Of a DNA stretch of 64,000 nucleotides, positions 43,316 to 50,674 are shown in pieces (position 1 is the first letter of the stretch; each line of letters opens with the position of its first letter). The position numbers and the translations under genes were made by a program. This stretch comes from Natronomonas salinimetallica (GTDB taxonomy: Archaea > Halobacteriota > Halobacteria > Halobacteriales > Haloarculaceae). Location: positions 62,001 to 126,000 of the forward strand of contig NZ_JACDNQ010000001.1 of the NCBI RefSeq assembly GCF_013839515.1, given 5' to 3'. The notes below the pieces were generated by a model. It did not search any database. It had not been told where the DNA came from and was given only the letters and a program-made list of their open reading frames with translations.

Positions 43316-43487
43316 CGGTCTCCTCGAGGCGGTCGTGGCGGGCGTCGATCTCGTCGAGCAGATCGAGGGTCTTTCTGATCGACGCCCGGACGGCGTCGCT
43401 TCGGTTGACGAACTTGCCGTCGTCGCCGACGTGCTCGTCGAGGTCCTCCAGGAGCTCCCGTGGGATCTCCACGCTTATCTTGGGCAT
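43308..43487 (-). CDS. Short ribbon-helix-helix (CopG-type) DNA-binding protein
   Basis: A 59-residue protein starting MPKISVEIPRELLEDLDEHV, which has the beta-strand followed by helix of ribbon-helix-helix regulators, then VNRSDAVRASIRKTLDLL as the second helix pair and an acidic tail ending ETDE. Such proteins dimerise to place a two-stranded sheet in the major groove. The gene is too short for length-filtered gene calling. Its stop overlaps the start of the queuosine-precursor transporter by 8 bp, so it is translated first in the same transcript and may control it, in the way NikR-like and other RHH proteins control linked transporters. Confidence 0.85.
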   Translation of the reverse strand: MPKISVEIPRELLEDLDEHVGDDGKFVNRSDAVRASIRKTLDLLDEIDARHDRLEETDE

Positions 43488-43548
43488 ACTGGAGGCATAC
43501 TCGAAGAATACGCATTAATATCACGGTCCCCGTGCGAGCCGAGGGATG

Positions 43549-44499
43549 CTACGTCGGCTCCACCTCGGCGTCGGCGTCGGGATACGGCACGTCGACGGTG
43601 TCGCCGTCTTCGGGAACGAACGCCCGTTCGCCGGACTCCCCGATACGCGCGTCCCGCTCTATGGGGGCGACGTTGCCGGCGTACCGCGAGGAGACGTGGA
43701 CCAACGCGAGCCGCTTCGCGCCGGCCCGGGCGGCGACCTCGGCGGCCTCCTCGGCCGTCGAATGGGCGGTCCGGCGCGCGCGTGCCCCGTTGTCGGCCGC
43801 GAAGGTCGCATCGTGAATCAACAGGTCCGCGTCCCCAGCGACCTCGACGGTTCGGTCGGTCGGCCGCGTATCACCGGTGTAGACGACCGTCCGTCCGGGG
43901 CGGGGCTCGCCGACGACCTGCTCCGGATCGACGACGGTGCCGTCCTCGAGTTCGACGGCCTCGCCCGCGTGAAGCCGCTGGAACATCGGGCCGACGGGGA
44001 CGCCGAGTTCCTCGGCGCGCTCGCGGTCGAACCGGCCCTTCCGATCCTCCTCGGAGAGCGCGTAGCCGACCGATCGGGTGTCGTGGTCCGTCCGGAAGGC
44101 GACGACTTCGTAGCTATCGCCTTCGAATACGGTCTCGCCGTCCTCGACGCCCTCGATCCGGAGCGGAAACGAGGGACGGCCGGCCGCCGTCTCGATCAAC
44201 TGCGTCAGCCGTCCCTGTGCGCCCTCGGGGGCGTAGACCGACAGCGGGGCCTTCCGGTCGTTGAAATCCATCGTCTGGAGCAATCCGGGCAGTCCGAGGG
44301 TGTGATCACCATGAAGATGCGTCACGAAGACCGTAGAGACGCCGAAGCCGGTCCCGAAGCGCATCATCTGGCGCTGTGTCCCCTCACCGCAATCGAAGAG
44401 CAAACGCTCACCCTCACGGCGGAGAAACACCGCACTCGTGTTCCGTCGGGTCGTCGGTACCGCCCCGCCCGTCCCGAGAAACGTCACCCGAAGCGACAT
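43549..44499 (-). CDS. rnz: Ribonuclease Z
   Basis: Endonuclease that cuts the 3' trailer from tRNA precursors. The 316-residue metallo-beta-lactamase-fold protein starts MSLRVTFLGTGGAVPT, has FDCGEGTQRQM near 38 (the family's PxxRN-like opening follows at PTTRRNTSAV), the zinc motif VTHLHGDHTLGLPG near 62-71, the exosite-like insertion (SVYAPEGAQ and following), YTGDTRPTD near 208 and AHSTAEEAAE near 242. Start at ATG 44499; the longer open frame upstream is a read-through of the 49-bp repeats. Divergent from an AAA ATPase. Confidence 0.95.
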   Translation of the reverse strand: MSLRVTFLGTGGAVPTTRRNTSAVFLRREGERLLFDCGEGTQRQMMRFGTGFGVSTVFVTHLHGDHTLGLPGLLQTMDFNDRKAPLSVYAPEGAQGRLTQLIETAAGRPSFPLRIEGVEDGETVFEGDSYEVVAFRTDHDTRSVGYALSEEDRKGRFDRERAEELGVPVGPMFQRLHAGEAVELEDGTVVDPEQVVGEPRPGRTVVYTGDTRPTDRTVEVAGDADLLIHDATFAADNGARARRTAHSTAEEAAEVAARAGAKRLALVHVSSRYAGNVAPIERDARIGESGERAFVPEDGDTVDVPYPDADAEVEPT

Positions 44500-44577
44500 A
44501 CACCCATCGAACGGCGGCGTCAATAAACCGACTTCGGTGTTCGAACGGTCTCGGACCGCCGACCCCTCGTAGACCAC

Positions 44578-44798
44578 GGCCAACCGGGCGCTGACGGCTG
44601 ACGGCCAACCGGGCGCTGACGGCTGACGAACGAGCCGCGCCGACGGCTGACGGCCAACCGGGCGCTGACGGCTGACGAACGAGCCGCGCCGACGGCTGAC
44701 GGCCAACCGGGCACCGACGGCTGACGAACGAGCCGCGTCGACGGCTGACGGCCAACCGGGCACCGACGGCTGACGAACGAGCCGCGTCGACGTCCGGA
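44578..44798. repeat. 49-bp minisatellite between divergent rnz and AAA ATPase genes
   Basis: The string GGCCAACCGG begins units at 44578, 44603, 44652, 44701 and 44750: one 25-bp short unit then four 49-bp units. Units differ at only a few positions (GCGCTG versus GCACCG; CGCC versus CGTC). Every unit carries ACGGCTGAC twice. With its flanks this fills the 367-bp gap 44500-44866; the rest holds the AAA gene's TATA box and no other gene I can see. Confidence 0.93.
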
Positions 44799-44833
44799 CG
44801 CCCCCCCTCCCCCGGTATTCGGGGTTTCGACGG

Positions 44834-44841
44834 GCTTATAC
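44834..44841 (+). promoter_or_regulatory. TATA element for the AAA ATPase gene
   Basis: GCTTATAC, 26-33 bp upstream of the ATG at 44867, arguing for that start rather than the in-frame TTG at 44858. Confidence 0.58.
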
Positions 44842-44866
44842 GCCTTCCACGGCAAGATTGGTGAGA

Positions 44867-46195
44867 ATGAGCAGCCCCGAACTCGATGTCGTTGAGTTCC
44901 TGTTGACTGCGGTTATTTACACCGAAAACCGCGATCTCGACGAGCGCGATCTGCCGCCCCGATACCGGCGGGTCTTCTGGGAGGACGGCGAGGTCGAACG
45001 CCCGCTGACGACGACGACTAACACCGCCGCCGCCGCGACCGGCGTCGATCGACCCTGGGAGGCGATATCCGGACTGATGTTCACGGACCGTGATGACTTC
45101 TCCGGGAAGATCGAGTTCAGCGACCGCGGAATGGCCGAATCGTGGTTTCTCGAACGGGCCTCGACCGACGCGCTCCGGGACAACCCGACGCTTACGTACG
45201 CCTTCGCGGAGTCGGTCGAGGGCGATATCGATTACGAGACCGCACGCGAGCAGAACCGGCCGATCCACGCCGACCGGGTCTGGATAGACTCCCTCTTAGA
45301 GGAGATGTTCGACGAGGACGAACAGGAGATGCTCGATCTCGTCGAGATCAGAGCGCCGGAGGAGATCGAAATGACGCTCGACGATCTCGTGTTGACCGCC
45401 GACCAGGAAAACGAGATCCACAAGGTCGTCAAAGCGATCGAACACCGCGATTACCTGGCCGAGATCGGACTGCGTGAGATCGGCAAACTGCTCTTCGTTG
45501 GGCCGCCGGGAACCGGCAAGACGTCCGTCGCCCGCGCGCTCGCACAGGATCTCGACCTCCCCTTCGTCGAGGTAAAACTCTCGATGATCACGAGCCAGTA
45601 TCTCGGCGAGACGGCGAAGAACGTCGACAAGACCTTCGAGATCGCCAAACGGCTCTCGCCGTGTATCCTCTTTATGGACGAGTTCGACTTCGTCGCGAAG
45701 ACGCGCTCGTCGGACGAACACGCCGCGATCAAACGCGCGGTCAACACGCTGTTGAAGAGCATCGACGAGATCTCGCTGATCCAAGACGACGTGTTGTTGA
45801 TCGGCGCGACGAACCACCCCGACCAACTCGACGCCGCGGCCTGGCGGCGCTTCGACGAGATCGTCAACTTCCCGAAGCCCGATTCGGGCATGCGGGCGGA
45901 CATCCTCCGAATCGTCACCCGGCGGATGGACATCGAGGAGTTCGATCCCGCGACGCTCGCGGAGGCGACCGAGGGGCTGACGGGCAGCGACCTCCGACTC
46001 GTGCTTCGGGAGGCCGTCCTCGACGCGCTGACCGAAGAGCGGACGACGCTGACACAGGAGGACCTCCTGGACGCGATCGAAGGGTTCGAAGAACGGGACA
46101 ACTTAAAGAACATGGACATGATCGAGGGCGACGCCGACGCCCTCGTGGCGGGCGGATCCGACGCCCCCGATCACACCCACGAACACGACGACTGA
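44867..46195 (+). CDS. Single-domain AAA ATPase with unknown N-terminal domain
   Basis: A 442-residue cytoplasmic AAA+ protein. The first 180 residues are acidic, unrecognised and probably a substrate or partner domain. The AAA module has GPPGTGKTS near 209 (Walker A), CILFMDEFDFVAK near 263 (Walker B), and ATNHPDQLDAAAWRRFDE near 309 containing sensor 1 and the single Arg finger region of the second region of homology; TGSDLRLVLREA is the C-terminal helical lid. It most resembles the FtsH/26S-type classic AAA clade without a protease. It runs into the downstream MBL hydrolase gene with a TGATG stop-start overlap, so the two are translationally coupled. Confidence 0.88.
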   Translation: MSSPELDVVEFLLTAVIYTENRDLDERDLPPRYRRVFWEDGEVERPLTTTTNTAAAATGVDRPWEAISGLMFTDRDDFSGKIEFSDRGMAESWFLERASTDALRDNPTLTYAFAESVEGDIDYETAREQNRPIHADRVWIDSLLEEMFDEDEQEMLDLVEIRAPEEIEMTLDDLVLTADQENEIHKVVKAIEHRDYLAEIGLREIGKLLFVGPPGTGKTSVARALAQDLDLPFVEVKLSMITSQYLGETAKNVDKTFEIAKRLSPCILFMDEFDFVAKTRSSDEHAAIKRAVNTLLKSIDEISLIQDDVLLIGATNHPDQLDAAAWRRFDEIVNFPKPDSGMRADILRIVTRRMDIEEFDPATLAEATEGLTGSDLRLVLREAVLDALTEERTTLTQEDLLDAIEGFEERDNLKNMDMIEGDADALVAGGSDAPDHTHEHDD

Positions 46196-47019
46196 TGGAA
46201 GTCACGCTGCTCGGGACCGGCGATACGACGGGAACGCCCACGCCGAAGTGCGGCTGTGACACCTGCGGGCGCGCCGACGACCTCGGCGTCGAGCGCACGC
46301 GGTTTTCGGTCCACGTCCGCAACGAACGGACCGACGAGTCGCTGCTCGTCGACGCCAGCCCGGACTTTCGATATCAATTTCTGGCCCACGACGTACCGTT
46401 GCCCGACGCGATCCTCATCAGCCACGTCCACTTCGATCACCTCGACGGTCTCGGCAACGCTTACCGACTGCTCGACGACGTGCCGGTATTCGCCGCCGAC
46501 GAGACCGATCCGGTGACGAACCGAAGCGTCGCCGAGACGGTCTCGGAGAAGTACCACTACCTCGATGCGATCGCCGTCCGACCGGTGTCGCCCTTCGAAC
46601 CGTTCGACGCCTGTGGCTTCGAGGTGACGCTCGTCCCGGTCGAGCATCCGCCGCTGTTGTGTTATGGACTCGCCATCGAGGACCCCGAGACCGGTGCGAA
46701 ACTATCGATTTCCGGCGATACGAACTACGGGATCGAAGAGCCCTCCCGCGAGGTACTCCGGGATCCGGACCTGTTCTTTGCGGACGGGATCGTCTCGGCG
46801 ACACACGCCGAACACCACCCGGCCGGCGGCGACCACGCCGACGACGGCGGCACCTACCGGACGTTCGGGAGCAAACACATGACGATCGAGGGCGCGAGAG
46901 CGCTGGCCGGGGACCTCGACGCCGATACCTACCGGCTCGTCCATCTCTCGCATTACATTCCGGCCGAGGCGGCCTTCGAGACCGATATGGCCGTCGACGG
47001 CGAACAGTTTCGAATCTGA
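46195..47019 (+). CDS. Metallo-beta-lactamase-fold hydrolase, PhnP/RNase Z-like
   Basis: A 274-residue MBL-fold protein. MEVTLLGTGDTTGTPTPKCGCDTC at the N-terminus (in parts: LLGTGDTTGTPTP, CGCDTC) has the extra structural zinc Cys cluster of the PhnP family; SHVHFDHLDGLGN near 80 is the HxHxDH metal motif, SISGDTNYG near 174 the bridging Asp and LVHLSHY near 252 the last His. PhnP enzymes are cyclic-phosphate phosphodiesterases, so a phosphodiesterase role is likely but the substrate is unknown. The start codon overlaps the AAA ATPase stop (TGATG). Confidence 0.85.
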   Translation: MEVTLLGTGDTTGTPTPKCGCDTCGRADDLGVERTRFSVHVRNERTDESLLVDASPDFRYQFLAHDVPLPDAILISHVHFDHLDGLGNAYRLLDDVPVFAADETDPVTNRSVAETVSEKYHYLDAIAVRPVSPFEPFDACGFEVTLVPVEHPPLLCYGLAIEDPETGAKLSISGDTNYGIEEPSREVLRDPDLFFADGIVSATHAEHHPAGGDHADDGGTYRTFGSKHMTIEGARALAGDLDADTYRLVHLSHYIPAEAAFETDMAVDGEQFRI

Positions 47020-47088
47020 GGAGTACGGCGAGGCCTCCCGGAGGCCGCGAACAGCAGCCTTTAGGCCCGAGACGCCCGCTGTATTCGT

Positions 47089-48045
47089 ATGGTTATCGAC
47101 GCTTCCGACGTCCGCCGTCGCTACGGGGAGACGCTCGCCCTCGACGGCGTCTCATTTTCCGTCGCGGAGGGGGAGATCTTCTCGCTTATCGGCCCCAACG
47201 GAGCCGGCAAGACGACGCTCATCCGTGCGCTGTTCGGAACGACCGACGCCGAGGGCGAGATTTCGGTCTTCGGACGGCCGCCCACGGAGGTCGACCGCGG
47301 TCGGGTGGGCTTGCTCCCCCAGGAGTTCACGCCTGCGGACCGACTCACGGCCCGCGAGCTGCTCGCGTACTACGCCGGGCTCTACGACGACGCGAGAGAT
47401 CCCGACGCGGTCCTCGCCGACGTCGGCCTGACCGACAGCGCGGAGACGCACTACGAGAACCTCTCGGGCGGACAGAAACGCCGGGCGTGCGTCGGGTCGA
47501 CGCTGGTCAACGACCCCGACCTGCTCGTGCTCGACGAGCCGACGACCGGGATCGATCCGACGGGTCGGCGCGAACTGTGGCGGCTCATCGAGGGCCTCGC
47601 GAACGACGGAACGACCGTCCTGTTGACCACCCACTACATGGACGAAGCGGAGGAACTCGCAGACCGGGTCGGGCTGTTGGCCGACGGCGAACTCGTCGCG
47701 CTCGGGTCGCCGACCGCGCTCATCGACCGATACGGCGGCGACAGCCGCGTCGTGATCGAGGCCGACGACGACCGGGCCGCGGAGGACGCCCTCGTCGCGG
47801 CCGGGTACGGTCCGATCGACGCCGGGAGACACGTCTCGGTGCCCGCCGACGCGGCCGAGATCTCGTCGATCGTCGAGTGTCTCGCCGACGCCGGAATCGC
47901 CTACGAGGGGCTGGCCTGGCGACAGCCGAGCCTCGACGACGCCTACGCCGTCCTGGCCGGGACGGACGCGTCGGGAACGACGAAGGCGGCAGACGGACCG
48001 GGGCCGACTGCCCCGGAGACGGCGGTCTCGGGGGGTCGACGGTGA
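47089..48045 (+). CDS. ABC transporter ATP-binding protein (ABC-2 exporter type)
   Basis: A 318-residue ATPase powering an export complex. LIGPNGAGKTTLIRALFG near 36 is Walker A, YENLSGGQKRRACVGSTLV near 126 includes the LSGGQ signature, LLVLDEPTTGIDPTGRR near 147 Walker B and the D-loop, and TTHYMDEAEELADR the H-loop. Residues ~220-318 form the C-terminal domain often seen in DrrA/NatA-type subunits of drug or ion exporters. The next gene's GTG overlaps the stop (GTGA), so ATPase and permease are one operon. Substrate unknown. Confidence 0.93.
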   Translation: MVIDASDVRRRYGETLALDGVSFSVAEGEIFSLIGPNGAGKTTLIRALFGTTDAEGEISVFGRPPTEVDRGRVGLLPQEFTPADRLTARELLAYYAGLYDDARDPDAVLADVGLTDSAETHYENLSGGQKRRACVGSTLVNDPDLLVLDEPTTGIDPTGRRELWRLIEGLANDGTTVLLTTHYMDEAEELADRVGLLADGELVALGSPTALIDRYGGDSRVVIEADDDRAAEDALVAAGYGPIDAGRHVSVPADAAEISSIVECLADAGIAYEGLAWRQPSLDDAYAVLAGTDASGTTKAADGPGPTAPETAVSGGRR

Positions 48046-48833
48046 GCCGACTCGGCCGGATTGGCGCGGAAACACACGCGGCGTGGCTCGCCTTCATCAG
48101 GCGGCGGACGGCGGTGTTCTTTACGTTCTTTTTCCCCGTCATCCTCATCCTCATCTTCGGGGCGTTGATCCGAACGGACCCCACCGGTGGCGGGCTGTTC
48201 GCCGAACCGCCGGGCTACTACGTCGCCGGCTATCTCGCCGTCGTCGTCCTCTTTACTCCGCTGTCGCGGATCGGCAGCGAGGTGGCGCGCCACCGCGAGG
48301 GCAACCGCTTCGAGAAGCTCGCGACGACGCCGTTGTCTCGGTCGGAGTGGCTCCTGGCTCAGACGCTCGTCAACGTCGCCGTCATCGGCCTCGCCTCGCT
48401 CGTCATCCTCGGGATGGTGCTTGCGGTTACCGACGCGTCCTTCGTCGTCTCGCCGCTCGTGGTCCCCTATCTCGGGCTCGCCGTTGCGCTGTTTTGTGGG
48501 TTCGGCGCTCTGTTGGGGCGGGTCTCGGACTCCCAAGACGGCGTCATCGCGGCCTCGAACGGCGTTGCGATCCCGCTTTTGTTCCTCTCGGAGACGTTCG
48601 TCCCCACCGAGATGCTCCCCGAATGGTTCGTCCCGTTCATGCAGTTGTCGCCGCTGACGTACTTCGCTCGGGGGCTGCGGGCGGCCACCTATCGGCCGCC
48701 GAGCGCAACGGCGACGGGCGTCGGCGAGGCGGGTCTCGTCGGTGCCGACCCGTATCTCAACCTGGCGGTGCTCGCCGTCCTCGCGGCCGGTTTCTTCGCC
48801 GTCGGGGCCTACGCGCTGCCGCGGACCGACTGA
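48042..48833 (+). CDS. ABC-2 type permease
   Basis: A 263-residue membrane protein with six predicted helices. It starts with an amphipathic segment and FIRRRTAVFFTFFFPVILILIFG (in parts: RRRTAVFFTFFFP, ILILIFGAL), followed by the ABC-2 motif RHREGNRFEKLATTPLSRSEWLLAQ near residues 85-109 (cytoplasmic coupling loop) and PLLFLSETFVPTEMLPEW near 182. It has the DrrB-like form of exporters. The GTG start at 48042 overlaps the ATPase stop by 4 bp. Confidence 0.9.
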   Translation: MSRLGRIGAETHAAWLAFIRRRTAVFFTFFFPVILILIFGALIRTDPTGGGLFAEPPGYYVAGYLAVVVLFTPLSRIGSEVARHREGNRFEKLATTPLSRSEWLLAQTLVNVAVIGLASLVILGMVLAVTDASFVVSPLVVPYLGLAVALFCGFGALLGRVSDSQDGVIAASNGVAIPLLFLSETFVPTEMLPEWFVPFMQLSPLTYFARGLRAATYRPPSATATGVGEAGLVGADPYLNLAVLAVLAAGFFAVGAYALPRTD

Positions 48834-48966
48834 CCGTACCGATACGTGCGCCCGACGGCGTTCCGGCGGGATTGCCCGCCCCGATGGGGATCTTCTCCCC
48901 CGGTCGAAGCCGACAAGCGAGTGGGGAAAACGAAGCGACCTTTGTTCGCGAACCCAAAGCGGGGAT

Positions 48967-49569
48967 ATGTCCACAGTCCGCGGGCCGCAGTTCGCCCGAA
49001 AGCACCCCCGCGCGGTCGCGGCAATCGGCACCGTCGTCGGCTACGTGGTCGTCATCGGAACGGTATACGGCGGTGCTGGAATCTATCCGGAGATCTCGGA
49101 ATCGACCGTCGACTTGCTGTCGCACGCCATCGCGGTCGTCAACGCCACGACGGTTCTCACCCTGCTCGCCGGGGTCTACTGGATCAAACACGACGAAATC
49201 GAGAAACACCGCGCGGCGATGCTTACCGCGTTCGCGCTCATTCTCGTGTTCCTGTCGTTGTATCTGTTGAAGACCGGCGGCGGCGGTCGAAAGGAGATCA
49301 TCGCCGGAGCGCCGCTTCGGGGGCTGTATCTCGGAAGCCTCGGTGTCCACATCGTTCTCTCGGTGCTCTCGGTCCCGTTCGTGTTGTACGCGATCACGCT
49401 GGGGGTGACTCACACGCCGGCCGAGTTGCGCGAGACCGCCCACGCGACGATCGGCCGGCTCGCGGTGACGGCGTGGCTCGTGAGCCTCGTGTTGGGAATA
49501 GCCGCCTACCTCATGCTCACGTTCTATTACAGCCCCGAACAGATCGAGTTCGTCCGGGGGATGGCCTGA
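48967..49569 (+). CDS. DUF420 membrane protein
   Basis: A 200-residue protein with five predicted helices of the DUF420 family, members of which (such as CtaM in Bacillus) help build heme-copper oxidases. Conserved His residues lie in LLSHAIAVVNATT near 50, KHDEIEKHRAAMLTAF near 73 and GVHIVLSVLSVP near 122. The role is inferred from the family only; no oxidase gene is in the window. The ATG at 48967 is 133 bp after the ABC permease, and the downstream cyclo-ligase starts 2 bp after its stop. Confidence 0.85.
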   Translation: MSTVRGPQFARKHPRAVAAIGTVVGYVVVIGTVYGGAGIYPEISESTVDLLSHAIAVVNATTVLTLLAGVYWIKHDEIEKHRAAMLTAFALILVFLSLYLLKTGGGGRKEIIAGAPLRGLYLGSLGVHIVLSVLSVPFVLYAITLGVTHTPAELRETAHATIGRLAVTAWLVSLVLGIAAYLMLTFYYSPEQIEFVRGMA

Positions 49570-49571
49570 CA

Positions 49572-50273
49572 GTGGTGAAAAAAGCCGCCGTCAGAGCCCG
49601 GATCTGGGACCGCCTGGCGGCCGACGGGATCGCGCGGTTCCCGTTTCCGCCCCACGGCAGGATCACGAACGTCGAGGGCGCGCCAGCGGCCGCCGACCGA
49701 GCGATGGCGCTTCCGGAACTGGACTGTGCCGACGCGGTCAAGGCCAACCCGGACGCCCCGCAACTCCCGCTGCGACGGCGACTTCTGAAGGCCGGGACGA
49801 CGGTGTACATGGCCGTTCCACGGCTCGGCGAGGAGGCGTGTTTCGTCGAGCTGGACCCCGCATCGGTTTCGGATCTCGACGCCGCACCGACCGTCTCACA
49901 CATGGGCAACTACGGGACCCGCGTCGGCCCCGAGGCGCTCCCCGAGATCGACGCCGTCGTCGTCGGCAGCGTCGCGGTCGACGAGTCCGGTGCCCGCATC
50001 GGAAAAGGCGAGGGCTACAGCGACCTCGAGTTCGCGGTGTTGCGGGAGTTCGGCCTCGTCGACGACGAGACGCCGACGGTGACGACCGTCCACGACGTCC
50101 AGGTGATCGAGGAGACGATCGATCCCGGCCGTCACGACGTTCCGATCGACGTCGTCTGTACGCCGACGCGGACGATCCGGACGGACCCGGGACCGAAACC
50201 GGCCGGGATCTACTGGTCGGAACTGGGGGAGACACGGCGCGAGGAGATCCCGGTCCTCGATCGCCTGGCCTGA
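49572..50273 (+). CDS. 5-formyltetrahydrofolate cyclo-ligase family protein
   Basis: A 233-residue protein of the MTHFS family. KKAAVRARIWDRL at the N-terminus gives the family's K-x-x-x-R nucleotide contact, VDESGARIGKGEGYSDLEFAVL near 139-160 (VDESGARIGKGEG then YSDLEFAV) is the glycine-rich triphosphate loop, and VHDVQVIEE with DVPIDVVCTPTRTI near 180-205 is conserved in the archaeal form. It is expected to turn 5-formyl-THF into methenyl-THF, or to act in a related folate salvage. The start is GTG 49572 or 49575; both give the same motifs. Cotranscribed with DUF420. Confidence 0.83.
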   Translation: MVKKAAVRARIWDRLAADGIARFPFPPHGRITNVEGAPAAADRAMALPELDCADAVKANPDAPQLPLRRRLLKAGTTVYMAVPRLGEEACFVELDPASVSDLDAAPTVSHMGNYGTRVGPEALPEIDAVVVGSVAVDESGARIGKGEGYSDLEFAVLREFGLVDDETPTVTTVHDVQVIEETIDPGRHDVPIDVVCTPTRTIRTDPGPKPAGIYWSELGETRREEIPVLDRLA

Positions 50274-50384
50274 TACGGGTCGGCATACCGGACCACCGGT
50301 GGGCGTCTGCCCGGACCGGCGCTCACCGGTATGGCCGCACCAGTCCGTGTGACGCCGGATGCCTCCGGCAGTATTTGCCGTATC
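50272..50384. repeat. Foldback element after the cyclo-ligase gene (copy E, weaker)
   Basis: GATACGG (50272-50278, starting inside the TGA stop) is complementary to CCGTATC (50378-50384). Inside, GCATACCGG pairs with CCGGTATGGC and CCGGTGGGC with GCCCGGACCGG. The string TCCGGCAGTAT near 50364-50374 is the same as in the right arm of copy A at 10778-10788. Confidence 0.5.
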
Positions 50385-50388
50385 TATG

Positions 50389-50411
50389 ATGATCGATCAT
50401 TACATTTAATA
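50389..50411 (+). promoter_or_regulatory. 12-bp perfect palindrome next to a TATA box
   Basis: ATGATCGATCAT (50389-50400) is immediately followed by TACATTTAATA (to 50411), a TATA-like box about 30 bp before the ATG at 50437. A palindrome at the BRE/TATA edge is a typical place for an archaeal regulator. Confidence 0.55.
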
Positions 50412-50436
50412 CCATGTACGTTTTTGGGTGTAGTAG

Positions 50437-50580
50437 ATGCCCCGAGACGAGATCGAACCGATGGTCCCGATGATGCCGACAGACGACACACCCGCAACGA
50501 CCGTCCGCGCCGATGGCGGGCACAAAAAGCGCTACGACGCCGACGAGGTAGAGGCCGCGCTCGTCCCGGACCTCCGGTAA
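50437..50580 (+). CDS. 47-residue protein upstream of larC
   Basis: Open frame from ATG 50437 to TAA 50580 encoding MPRDEIEPMVPMMPTDD and a tail with HKKRYDADEVEAALVPDLR. Methionine- and acid-rich, no membrane segment, no recognised domain. It has its own palindrome-flanked promoter and lies 94 bp before larC on the same strand, so it may share larC's transcript. The Met-rich N-terminus and His/Lys centre could bind metal, which is a guess. Short length makes coding status uncertain. Confidence 0.5.
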   Translation: MPRDEIEPMVPMMPTDDTPATTVRADGGHKKRYDADEVEAALVPDLR

Positions 50581-50674
50581 GCGATCGTCTTTCGCGTTTC
50601 GTATTTCATCGATCGCGAGCGGCGGCACTCGGCCGACCGATCCCTTTTTCGCCGCGGCGAATCGATCCAGGCAC

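Noticed and set aside
44500-44866. Repeated open frames through the 49-bp array (SRRRGSFVS-like peptides)
   Set aside because: The 49-bp unit shifts frame at each copy and the peptides are Arg/Pro/Ser shadows; rnz motifs begin only at 44499.
46659-48041. Long plus-strand frame leading into the ABC permease
   Set aside because: It is a shadow of the MBL hydrolase and ABC ATPase genes; the permease proper starts at GTG 48042 with a 4-bp overlap.
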